A stretch of DNA of 64,000 bases from Lepas anatifera. Lineage: Eukaryota > Arthropoda > Thecostraca > Lepadidae. A program made the position numbers and the translations under genes. The stretch spans positions 5,001 to 69,000 of the forward strand of contig JAOTON010001048.1 of assembly GCA_034440635.1 (NCBI GenBank), in the 5' to 3' direction. Shown piece by piece: positions 56,201 through 64,000 of this stretch; the first letter of the stretch is position 1; each line of letters opens with the position of its first letter. The notes beneath the pieces are model-generated. The model made no database searches. It was given only the letters and a program-made list of their open reading frames with translations, and was not told the origin of the DNA.

Positions 56201-57880
56201 GGGTCACCAGTGAGTACCCAGACGGCCGACTCACCGCCAGTGTCACCAGTGAGTACCCAGACGGCCGACTCGCCGCCAGTGTCACCAGTGAGTACCCAGA
56301 CGGCCGACTCGCCGCCAGGGTCACCAGTGAGTACTCAGACGGCCGACTCACCGCCAGTGTCACCAGTGAGTACCCAGACGGCCGACTCGCCGCCAGTGTC
56401 ACCAGTGAGTACCCAGACGGCCGACTCACCGCCAGTGTCACCAGTGAGTACCCAGACGGCCGACTCACCGCCAGGGTCACCAGTGAGTACCCAGACGACC
56501 GACTCACCGCCAGGGTCACCAGTGAGTACCCAGACGACCGACTCACTGCCAGGGTCACCAATGAGTACCCAGACGACCGACTCACCGCCAGGGTCACCAG
56601 TGAGTACCCAGACGGCCGACTCACCGCTAGTGTCACCAGTGAGTACCCAGACGGCCGACTCACCGCCAGGGTCACCAGTGAGTACCCAGACGGCCGACTC
56701 ACCGCCAGGGTCACCAGTGAGTACCCAGACGGCCGACTCACCGCCAGGGTCACCAGTGAGTACCCAGACGACCGACTCACCGCCAGGGTCACCAGTGAGT
56801 ACCCAGACGACCGACTCACCGCCAGGGTCACCAGTGAGTACCCAGACGGCCGACTTACTGCCAGGGTCACCAGTGAGTACCCAGACGGCCGACTCACCGC
56901 CAGGGTCAACAGTGAGTACCCAGACGACCGACTCACCGCCAGGGTCACCAGTGAGTACCCAGACGACCGACTCACCGCCAGGGTCACCAGTGAATACCCA
57001 GACGGCCGACTTACTGCCAGGGTCACCAGTGAGTACCCAGACGACCGACTCACCGCCAGTCCCACCAATGAGCAGGCGCCCGGACCTCTACACCTGTTGC
57101 GGGTGATAGCCGTTTCAGCCGTGCCTGCTGGTGGCTGGTTTTGATAGTCATCTGAGCTGTGTGTGCTAATGTTGACTCCCGTCCGATCCCTTTATGCGGA
57201 CATTCCTAGCCGTGTCACTGAAAATTTTCTGACCCGTCTCTGCTTTGCTTATATTGACACCGTGACACCCTTCTGAGTGGTGTCGGCTGACACTGACACC
57301 CGTCTGATCGCTGTCGGCTGGCACTGTCACCCTTCTGAGTGGACCATTGTCGGCTGACACTGACACCCGTCTGAGCGGTGTCAACTGAAACTGACACCTG
57401 TCGGAGCGGTGTCGACTTTCACTGTCACCCGTCTGAGCGGTGTCGACTGACACTGACACCTGTCTGAGTGGTGTCGGTTTACACTGATACCCATCTGAGC
57501 GGTGTCGACTGACACTGTCACCCGTCTGAGCGGTGTCGACTGACACTGACACCTGTCTGAGCGGTGTCGGTTTACACTGATACCCATCTGAGCGGTGTCG
57601 ACCGACACTGTCACCCGTCTGAGCGGTGTCGGCTGACACAGACCCGTCTGAGCGGTGTCGGCTGACACAGACCTGTCTGAGTGCTGTCAGCTGACACTGA
57701 CACCTGTCTAGCGGTGTGGCGTGGCTGCCGGCAGACGGGGACCAGCGCAGCAGTAACGTGCTGAGCCTGTGCGGTGCTAACGCTCTGGTGGTGCTGCCGG
57801 CGCGTGCGCCGGACCAGTCGGACCAGGCCGTGGAGGCCGGTACGCAGGTGGACGCCATACCCATCTTCTTCCAGTTGTAG
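38436..57880 (+). CDS. GPHN: Gephyrin / cinnamon: molybdenum cofactor synthase, 12 exons
   Basis: Fuses the MogA-like molybdopterin adenylyltransferase and MoeA-like molybdenum insertase, the last two steps of molybdenum cofactor synthesis; vertebrate gephyrin also scaffolds inhibitory synapses. Exons: 38436-38469, 39724-39860, 40638-40819, 41637-41847, 42970-43100, 43680-43860, 46697-46869, 47248-47364, 52411-52569, 52975-53136, 55093-55352, 57735-57880. All junctions are GT-AG and phases agree; 1893 nt gives 630 residues plus stop. MogA part: [11 protein letters not shown] at ~72-82. MoeA part: [13 protein letters not shown] ~250-262, [14 protein letters not shown] ~304-317, [10 protein letters not shown] ~463-472, [10 protein letters not shown] ~514-523. 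The linker is short (~30 residues), as in arthropods. ATG at 38436 is followed by [10 protein letters not shown], the family start. An acceptor-like CAG 46 nt upstream suggests a 5' UTR exon. Introns are dominated by minisatellites. Confidence 0.96.
38546..38918. mobile_element. hAT-type MITE, 373 bp, in gephyrin intron 1
   Basis: The ends CAGTGGCGGATCCAGG and CTAGATCCGCCACTG are inverted repeats. The flanking octamers CACATGAT and CACATGGT match at 7 of 8. CAGTGGCGGATCCAG ends with 8-bp duplications are typical of widespread non-autonomous hAT elements. Confidence 0.88.
39861..40237 (+). repeat. 34-bp array made of exon 2's end plus its splice donor
   Basis: The unit contains CGCTGCAGATCCAGGTGAGC, which is the last bases of gephyrin exon 2 plus the first of intron 2. 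About ten copies follow the true donor at 39860/39861; one copy has lost the GT context (CCAAGTGAG). Using a downstream donor would add 34 nt per unit with an in-frame TGA soon after the true junction, so only the first is productive. Confidence 0.93.
40827..41200 (+). repeat. (TC)n-(TGTCTC)n-(TC)n microsatellite at a 5' splice site
   Basis: It starts 8 bp after the exon 3 donor (CACG/GTAATCAG). The order is ~75 bp of TC, then ~225 bp of TGTCTC hexamers, then ~75 bp of TC. The long frames through it are artefacts. Confidence 0.95.
41426..41620 (+). repeat. 32-bp repeats upstream of the gephyrin exon 4 acceptor
   Basis: Four copies of a unit with CAGTGGCTCCCCTGTCGGTG and GCAGTGTTATCT, partly interrupted, ending about 17 bp before the acceptor of exon 4 (41637). 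Confidence 0.8.
44054..44425 (-). mobile_element. Truncated piggyBac-like element in gephyrin intron 6
   Basis: It begins after TTAA with CCCTCGCCCCGGTGGGGG and contains the family's GGCGGCG hairpin region and TCTCCATTGGAAAT block. It is cut on the right where the 28-bp minisatellite begins, so the other terminus is lost. Confidence 0.7.
44432..46695 (+). repeat. 28-bp palindromic minisatellite running to the exon 7 acceptor
   Basis: About 80 copies of a unit reading CCTCAGTGACCAGTGTACAC then TGGACGTA. It contains the perfect 14-bp palindrome CCAGTGTACACTGG in most copies (CCTGTGTACACTGG in others). The last, altered unit (CCTCAGTGGCCGGTGTGCCC) ends at the acceptor CGCCAG before exon 7 (46697), so the splice site itself lies in the array's final unit. 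Confidence 0.95.
47101..47247 (+). repeat. ~40-bp repeats ending at the gephyrin exon 8 acceptor
   Basis: TGTGACG recurs at 47101, 47139, 47181 and 47221 with GTCTGATGATG and CACTGCGT between. The fourth copy contains the acceptor of exon 8 (CTCTGCAG at 47247). Confidence 0.8.
47365..48513 (+). repeat. 32-bp array made of exon 8's end plus its splice donor
   Basis: About 36 copies. The unit contains GGACGCTCAGCGTCTACAGG followed by TCAGGGT, that is, the last ~19 nt of gephyrin exon 8 and the first ~13 nt of intron 8. Many copies keep ACAGGTCAGG, a plausible 5' splice site. Units vary (AAGGACAGG, ACATGTCAGG). The array starts at the true junction 47364/47365. Confidence 0.94.
48540..52390 (+). 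repeat. 30-bp minisatellite, ~128 copies, in the 3' half of gephyrin intron 8
   Basis: The unit contains CTGCAGACTGGACTGTGACG followed by GCTGTGTGTA. The array runs to ~20 bp before the exon 9 acceptor (52411). Its last part (TGTATCGCCGGCGCTGCAGA) grades into the authentic 3' splice region. Every unit carries GTACTGCAG, an acceptor-like AG. Being 30 bp without stops, it yields 10-residue-periodic frames on both strands (for example 49087-51030) that I do not regard as genes. Confidence 0.95.
53280..53450 (+). repeat. Degenerate ~20-bp repeats in gephyrin intron 10
   Basis: Variants of CCTCGAAACTTCTCTAACTT recur about eight times beginning ~140 bp after the exon 10 donor. Conservation is low. 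Confidence 0.6.
55353..57063 (+). repeat. 39-bp array made of exon 11's end plus its splice donor
   Basis: About 44 copies. The unit contains GGCCGACTCACCGCCAGGGT followed by CACCAGTGAGTACCCAGAC: the last ~28 nt of gephyrin exon 11 plus the first ~11 nt of intron 11, including GTGAGT. The second unit is 38 bp; all others I checked are 39. Donors 1 and 2 (after 55352 and 55391) keep the reading frame with exon 12. From the third on, splicing would shift the frame to an early stop. The exon frame stays open to a stop just after 57100. Confidence 0.95.
57190..57715 (+). repeat. 31-bp array next to the gephyrin exon 12 acceptor
   Basis: About 16 copies of a unit with GTCTGAGCGGTGTCGACTGA followed by CACTGACACC, ending ~20 bp before the acceptor of the last exon (57735). 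Together with the 39-bp array it fills nearly all of intron 11. Confidence 0.9.
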
Positions 57881-59040
57881 CGGTGCAGCTGGCTGTCGTG
57901 GTACGGCACCGTCGGCCCCGGCTGGGGATGCCCGTTTGTAGGACACCGGCTGAGGCTGCTTTAGCTGTACACTAGGACTGTGGTGTTGCCGACTCACTGC
58001 CCTCCTGATGTTGCAACGGTAGAGAAGCGCTGGTGTTAGCGGGGCTAGGCACTGGACAGACGTATATTCGGGGACGTAGTGACGTAGATTGTTGAGTTTT
58101 ATATAGGCCATACCTAGACTGGATGCAGGTCGCATATCAAACAAGGTGACATTTCTGGATTGACCATGAATGTTGATGCATTGGACTCAGGACACGTTTG
58201 TAGCCAATTTTCAGGGCGATTGCCTGAGCCATATATCTGTCTGCAGCTGCTGTTTTTATTGTTATGCAGCACATATACCATGCGATGTGGAATACAGGAA
58301 AGCTATCATCATTGGTTTTGGGTCATCTGTCTTTATAAGCTTTCAGGTCTGTTCACAGCGTTTCGTCTGTTTTTTGTTTGTTTGTTTGTTTGTGTGTTTT
58401 TTTTTTGGATCGCGCAGTCCGCTCGCTCTGATCGCAAGTTCAGCAACGTAAATAGAGTTCAGTGGGCTATGCTCACGGTCATCTGATACGCAAAACCACT
58501 GTGCAAAGTGCGTATTCACACATTACATTTCATCACAGTGTTTCACAGAGTTGCATTACAGTGTGTTATATAATTGTCGAGTTTAATTATAGTTCTGTAG
58601 GACCGCTACGTAAAAGGTAATCGGAATCACTTGAAATCGTTATCCAACCAAACCAGCCCAGCTCATCCTGCTTTTGCGACCTTATGACGAGTTTAGGACA
58701 AAACCAGCACGCGCAAAATGTCATTTCAGACCTCTGAGTTCGCACTGTTCGCGCGACCCGCTCGCAGGCTGTTCAGCATGGGGGGGATAGACACATGACC
58801 TGACAGCAATCCCAGGCTAGCTAAATGTGAGCTGAAAATATGCTAATTCCCGGGCCTGGAAGCACAACTAGAGATGAAAATCTATGAGACAATAAGCTGC
58901 AGACCGCTACGGGCACAGTTTGATTGCGTGTTTATATTGTATTGGTCCGTTAAAAAGTATTCCCGTTGGTGCGAAGTGAAAAGCAGTTCAAACTGTTCTG
59001 AAACACTGTTTTGTGCGCAAAAAGCTCCGAAAGCTCACCT
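57881..59040. other. Gephyrin 3' flank
   Basis: Presumed 3' UTR followed by AT-rich intergenic DNA. No AATAAA signal is clear in the first 700 bp. A short (TTTG)n run is at 58375-58400. No other gene recognised. Confidence 0.5.
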
Positions 59041-59430
59041 GAGCTGGTATGACGCTACTGGGCTGATTAAGTGCCTCCTGACTTGATCTGGTACCCCCGA
59101 GCTGATCTTGGCCCCGAGCTGGTCGGGGAAGACTGAGCTGATCCTTTGTCCTCTGAGCTGATCTGGTGCCTCCTGAGCCATCATTGTGCCTCCTGAGCCC
59201 ATCTGATGCCCTCTGAGCTAGTCGGGTGCCCCTCCCCCTTTAAGCTGGCCCGGGCCTCCTAGGTTGATTACGTGATTTCCTGAGCAGCTCCTAAAGCCCT
59301 GAGCTGAGCTGGTGTGATGAGGCTGATGAGGGCTCCTGAGCTGGTATGGGGCTCCTGAGCTGGTATGAGGCTCCTAAGCTGGTATGAGGCTCCTGATCTG
59401 ATCAAGTGCCTCCTGACTTGATCTGGTAGC
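59040..59430 (+). repeat. Degenerate ~20-bp repeats (GAGCTGATCTGGTGCCTCCT type)
   Basis: Phrases such as GAGCTGGTATGAGGCTCCT and CTGATCTGGTGCCTCCTGAG recur irregularly, at least ten times. Confidence 0.7.
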
Positions 59431-59446
59431 TCGAATGGAGCTAACG

Positions 59447-59732
59447 CATTGGTGGACGCAGGGGAAGGGGAGGGGGAATTCCGGCCATGACCCCCAAGCG
59501 CTGGAAGGGGGCCAAACTATCTTTTGGCTCCGCCAAAGGCCGAATAAATAAAGTGTTTACACTAGGTCTGTCGAGCAATAAAATCTTCACCCCCCTAGGA
59601 GAGCGATCATGTACTTGGAGCTTATACTAGGTCTGTCGAGCACCTAAATCGTACGTCCCACCCCTCCCCCCCCAGGAGGAGAGGCACACATGGGTTTGCC
59701 CCCCATTTAACTCGGGTCTGCGTTCGCCTCTG
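59447..59732. mobile_element. Short inverted-repeat element (MITE), copy B
   Basis: The ends CATTGGTGGACGCAG and CTGCGTTCGCCTCTG match those of the element at 5636-5967. A perfect octamer duplication AGCTAACG flanks it (59439-59446, 59733-59740). It is 286 bp and contains the same CACTAGGTCTGTCGAGCA motif twice. Confidence 0.92.
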
Positions 59733-59779
59733 AGCTAACGAGGAATGAGCCATCGCTAAAATGGCTTGTGATGCCTAGG

Positions 59780-61365
59780 TCCACCAAGGTCTATACCACT
59801 CTACAAAAAGGCGAACTGGCTCGGATTAAAGCAGACCTGTGCCGATCTTTCTGTCAGAGTGGAACTCGTCCAACACACGGCTAGTGCTGAATATCTTTGG
59901 TCTATGTTTAAAGACACCATTTCTAATGCCATCACTGCATTTATTCCGCACAAGAGAGCAAGGCCAAGAGAAAACAAACCCTAGATACCTACTAGTCTTT
60001 GCCGATTAATAAAGCGTAAAAACCGTCTCTTCAAAAAAATGCGCAAGAGAGGGACTGAAGACTTGAAGGAAGAGTATAAACAGCTCCGCAGAGAAGTCCA
60101 ACGACAGCTAAGACGTGCTTACTGTGAGTACCTGAACTCCATCTTTGAAGGTACGGACTCAGAACAAGAAACCAATGATAAACGTTTTTGGACTTATACA
60201 AAACACCTAAGTCCTCAAATGTTGGAGTGGCGCCTCTGAAGGAAGGTGGTCGTCTGGTATCAGACCCTGAACAACAGGTAGAAGTGCTCAACCGACAGTT
60301 TCATTCTGTTTTCAGTGAAGGGAAGAGCTACACGAAAAACGAATTCAGGCGTAAATGCGACATGCCTTTGGACAACTATCCTGTCATCGGAGACGTCACT
60401 ATAACGGCGCAAGGCGTTCGGAAGCTCCTATCAAACCTAAGCCCGAGTAAAGCTACGGGACCCGACAACTTGAGCGCACGCGTCTTGAAGAAACTTGCGA
60501 ATGAGGTAGCACCTATTCTCACGATCATTTTTCAGTCCCCGGTGGACACCGGCCTGGTTCCTGTTGACTAGAAGGATGCACTCGTAACACCAGTGTTCAA
60601 AAATTGACAGCATCAAGATCCAGCAAACTGTCGCCCGGTTTCACTTACGAGTGTATGCTGCAAGGTACTGGAGCATATACTTGCCAGTGCTATCATGACC
60701 CATATGGAAGATAATAATATCATGTGCAGCTATCAACATGGATTCAGGAAGAGACGATCGTGCAAGTCACAGCTTCTTGAATTCACCGAGGAGATTACCG
60801 AAAACACTACCAAAGGGCTCCAAACAGACATTCTAATAATGGATTTTGCCAAGGCATTTGACAAGCTGAATCACAGCCTATTACTACACAAGCTCGAACG
60901 CTATGGCATGGGGGAAAATTCAGCACATGGATTTCCGACTTCCTTCGCGATAGGAGGCAAGCAGTGGTTGTCAACGGTGTCAGGTCTGAATTCATTCATG
61001 TCAAGGCTGGAGTCCCACAGGGAAGTGTTCTCGGCCCGTGCTTTTCTTGGTCTATATAAATGACCTTCCGGACAACTTAAGGGCACGTGTACGTTTATTT
61101 GCTGACGACACTGCAGTCTACAATGTTGTAACGAGTGTCGCACATCAGCAAAGCCTCCAACGAGACCTCAACGAGCTTGCACTATGGGAGACAAAGTGGG
61201 AAATGAAGTTTCATCCACAGAAGTGTACCTCACTTCAGGCAACCGGAGGCAAAGAACTCCTACCACACCAATATGTTCTGCACGGTCAGACGTTGGAGAC
61301 TGTCCGGCATGCCAAATACTTAGGAGTCACCCTCAGCAAAGACTGCAGCTGGGTCATTCCACCCT
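59780..61365 (+). pseudogene. LINE (Jockey/CR1-like) reverse-transcriptase fragment
   Basis: It starts in the region before RT (KRKNRLFKKMRKRG, then QLRREVQRQLRRAYCEYL). RT follows: SPSKATGPDNLSARVLK, VTPVFKN, CRPVSLTSVCCKVLE, QHGFRKRRSC, IMDFAKAFDKLNHSLL, GVPQGSVLGP and the catalytic LFADDTAVY. After that come KCTSLQ and AKYLGVTLSKDCSW, where similarity stops at ~61365. Stops (near 60571 and 60606) and frame changes (near 60225, 60920 and 61030) make it non-functional. The endonuclease and 3' end are missing. Confidence 0.88.
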
Positions 61366-61369
61366 AAAT

Positions 61370-62280
61370 TGACCACAAATTTCGTAAAATAAAACCCTTC
61401 TATTTTTTATTCTCTCCGAAACTGGTGTCAAGGGGGTTTCAAAGGTGTAGAATCTAACCATGGCACCAAAAACATTATTTGAAAATTTGGTATGGCAGAT
61501 ATAGCCTCCGGCATTTTTCGGGGGTCACCATGTAGGCATTGTTTTGAAAGCCTATAGTTTTTTTGGTGATTGTAACGATATTTTACATGTTTGTTCACCA
61601 TTTAGCATATTTCAATTTGGCTATCTTCGATTTTATATTTCTGCAAAATTGACGTCATGACCTCGTCACCTACTTTTTGAATGGTGACCTTGACCCGCAG
61701 TACAGTGAAATTTATAAATTCGTGTAAAAGCATTTTTACCTTTGGAAATACTCTTTTAGGTAAAGTAATAAAAAAATATGGCTTTCGCACTAAATATACT
61801 AATTATTACTTCCGAAACATGACACCAGGTGTCATTATGGGGCTGTACCATCGTAACTCACGGTATGGTTAATGCCAGTGACGACGGAACGTCGGAATTT
61901 AAGAGGGGCGCCATGGACTTTTCAACCAATTTCTTTCCCGTCAACGCCATAGGGGGTGTTAACTCTTACACGTACAGGGGGAGTGTTGCAACTCCCCTTA
62001 GGTTTTTCAAGAATTGAAAACGAGCTTCTTAAGTTAGAGTCTTGAAATATTGTATAGCCTCTGACGCATTCATTGCGGACATCTTGCAAAGAATTTTTCC
62101 TACCCCTCAAGTTCACGGAGTTATGACCTCAAGAGTGGAGGCATGTTGGGGTCATTTGATCGCCTGTATCCGTTTTCACGTGAATGCTCCAGACTTTTAT
62201 CGTTCTTTTGCGTCATTTGCTCATGAACAGTCCAAGAATATTTTTTCCAGCTTTCGAGGCTCATTTTTATCAGGTTAGAC
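61370..62280. other. Intergenic DNA with scattered TGACCT motifs
   Basis: No coding similarity. It contains isolated TGACCT hexamers and a palindromic patch near 61960-61998. Element limits are not visible. Confidence 0.4.
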
Positions 62281-62920
62281 CTTTTATGACCTTTTCTGAC
62301 ATTCAATGACCTTTATTTGACATTGCATGACCTCAGTGATAACTCTGTGTCGAATAACGACTACAGATGCGTGTTTCAATTCGATATTGCTAAATGAGTT
62401 GAACACCGAATTATTTGACTTTCGTCCGATACGGGCTTAACCTTTTTCGACCTGTGTCCTTTTTTACCTTGAAAGGGGGTAAGCAATAACAATTGAAGAA
62501 GCAAACTTACTTGGAGTAAATGATGCAGAATAGTTTATAAATAGTCAATTTGAATGATATGGACACTAAACTAGTTGGTTTGCATATTAAATGGACTTGA
62601 CCTTTTTCGAAATTTGACCTTACTTGACCTTGAAGGGGGTGTAAGCAATAACACATGATGAAGCAGGCACTTGGTGTAACTGATGCAAAATTTCTTATGA
62701 ATATTCAATTTGCATGAAAATGACACTGAACAAGACGTTTTTCTTCCAAAACGGACTTGACCTTTTTCAACCTTTGAACTAATTTGACCTTGAAGGGGGT
62801 GTAAGCAGTGACAGATGATTAGAAACTCACTGAATTGGCGTAAATGATTCAGAATGGCTTGTGAATAGTCCATTTAAATTATGTGGACTCTGAACTAGTT
62901 ACTTTCACTTCTAATGAGTA
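62281..62920 (+). repeat. 160-bp tandem repeat, 3-4 units
   Basis: CCTTTTTCGA/CAA begins units at 62441, 62601 and 62761, exactly 160 bp apart. Each carries TTGACCTTGAAGGGGGTGTA or a variant, then GATGCAAAAT/GATTCAGAAT and ATATTCAATTTG-like blocks. A more diverged unit starts at 62281 (CCTTTTATGA), again 160 bp upstream. Confidence 0.85.
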
Positions 62921-63200
62921 CTTTTGAGCTCTGAACCAGTCCCATGCAATGCAATGCACCGCTAAAAGTCACTTGTTTTTAGTGCCTAAACCTTCTTCAT
63001 TATAAAAGAGCTAAAATAATGAGTATGATGAGCAAAATTCACTACGAAATTACCATAGGTCAAGTTTAAATACGTTTGAAAATGCCACAAGAGATTACCA
63101 AAGGCTATAAAAGCCGAACTGAGGTCATAACATGTTTTAAATTCAAGCTACGTCCGGGGGAACGCGACACAAAGCCCCACAATCCAAAAATCTTTATTAA

Positions 63201-64000
63201 CCCTCGCCCCACCTAGAATAATGAAATCGATGGTCCCCTAAGGTTTCTATTTCTGAACAACAGAAAAACAACGAGGGGAAGCACCGCGGTTGAGGGTTCT
63301 ACCTCTTACCCCATTATTTTCCTATCATCCCTGAAATTTATTACCCCAGGTCACCCTAGGTCAGGTCACCAGCCGATGTCAACCAAGGTCACTTCACTTT
63401 AACTTTTGAGCTCTACCATAGCTACATTTCTAAGCCGATCGATTTAAAACTTTCGACACTTCATGACCCCTCCGGAGTCTACAAAATTTATCTTCGGGAT
63501 TTTTCGATTTGGTGATCTGAGGTCAGGTCACCAGGTAACCTCTTCCATAGAAAAAGCATGGGAAAAGCTGTCTTATGAGCTAAAAGTCACAAAATAATCG
63601 TAAATGCTCAATTTGCTCAGACAAGCCTTCTTGAACACCCTTTCATGGATCCCAGGGGCGATATTGCTCTTTGGCCTATCTAAGATCATCAGAGGTCACC
63701 AGAGGTCCAAACAGCATTTTGACGATAACTTTTGACCTAATTGAGCTACAACACTGAATCAAAGGTCATCGTGTATGTCTCGTCACTAGTTTTCATTTGA
63801 TATGCAACACGGTCACTTTCGTACCTTTCGAGACTTCAGGTCATATGAAGTCTTGAGGTGCTCTCTGGAGGTCAAACTACTGGCGGGAGGCCATTGTGTT
63901 CCACATAGCGGAGAAAGTCCTGGCATTTTCATACCAAATGATTTTTGCTAGATCTCAATAGCTCTAATGGCATGAGAGCTATGCTCAGGTTTCTTAAGGA
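63201..64000 (-). mobile_element. piggyBac-like element, inverted copy, cut by the window end
   Basis: TTAA at 63197-63200 is followed by CCCTCGCCCCACC. The next 800 bp are the reverse complement, with substitutions, of the element at 12504-13518, including its TGACCT/AGGTCA clusters. The other terminus lies beyond the window. Confidence 0.8.

Noticed and set aside
55353..57106. Treating the 39-bp array as normal coding sequence of gephyrin
   Set aside because: The conserved C-terminal exon (57735-57880) joins in frame to donor 1 or 2, and the array unit is exon end plus donor; coding use would need evidence of intron retention.

Overview
This is eukaryotic DNA from an animal, most likely an arthropod (a crustacean is my best guess). 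Support: spliced genes with GC-rich exons and GT-AG introns; a (TTAGG)n/(TCAGG)n tract near 24.4-24.7 kb, TTAGG being the arthropod telomere motif; and a gephyrin homologue with the short inter-domain linker typical of arthropods. No taxonomic search was possible. A cephalochordate is the main alternative, because intronic minisatellites beginning at 5' splice sites have, as I recall, been described there.

Three host genes can be assigned. (1) The 3' two thirds of an AIFM3-like Rieske/FAD-NAD oxidoreductase, + strand, six linked exons between 318 and 14175, plus a probable exon fragment at the window edge. (2) NOP10, an intronless H/ACA snoRNP gene, - strand, 20067-20261. (3) A complete gephyrin/cinnamon-type molybdenum cofactor synthase, + strand, 12 coding exons from 38436 to 57880, giving exactly 630 residues plus stop with all intron phases matched. 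A THAP zinc-finger fragment lies near 19.2 kb.

Most of the rest is repetitive. Between and inside the genes sit several DNA-transposon families with readable target-site duplications. These include short elements with 8-bp duplications, a 1.8 kb and a 3.7 kb element with perfect 8-bp duplications, and TTAA-flanked piggyBac-like elements packed with AGGTCA/TGACCT motifs. There is also a 3 kb inverted repeat, tRNA-type SINEs, LINE fragments, and one complete but mutated Ty3/gypsy-like LTR retrotransposon (28257-33364, 172-bp LTRs, CCTAT duplication) that appears to be self-priming.

The most unusual feature is the architecture of the gephyrin introns, with a similar pattern in AIFM3. Roughly half of the 19.4 kb gephyrin gene is minisatellite, and the arrays are anchored at exon borders. 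In introns 2, 8 and 11 the repeat unit consists of the last ~19-28 nt of the preceding exon plus its 5' splice site, so the true donor is followed by about 10 to 44 copies of itself. Other arrays (introns 3, 6, 7, 8, 11, and AIFM3 introns 1 and 4) run up to the 3' splice site. Introns 8 and 11 carry one array of each kind.
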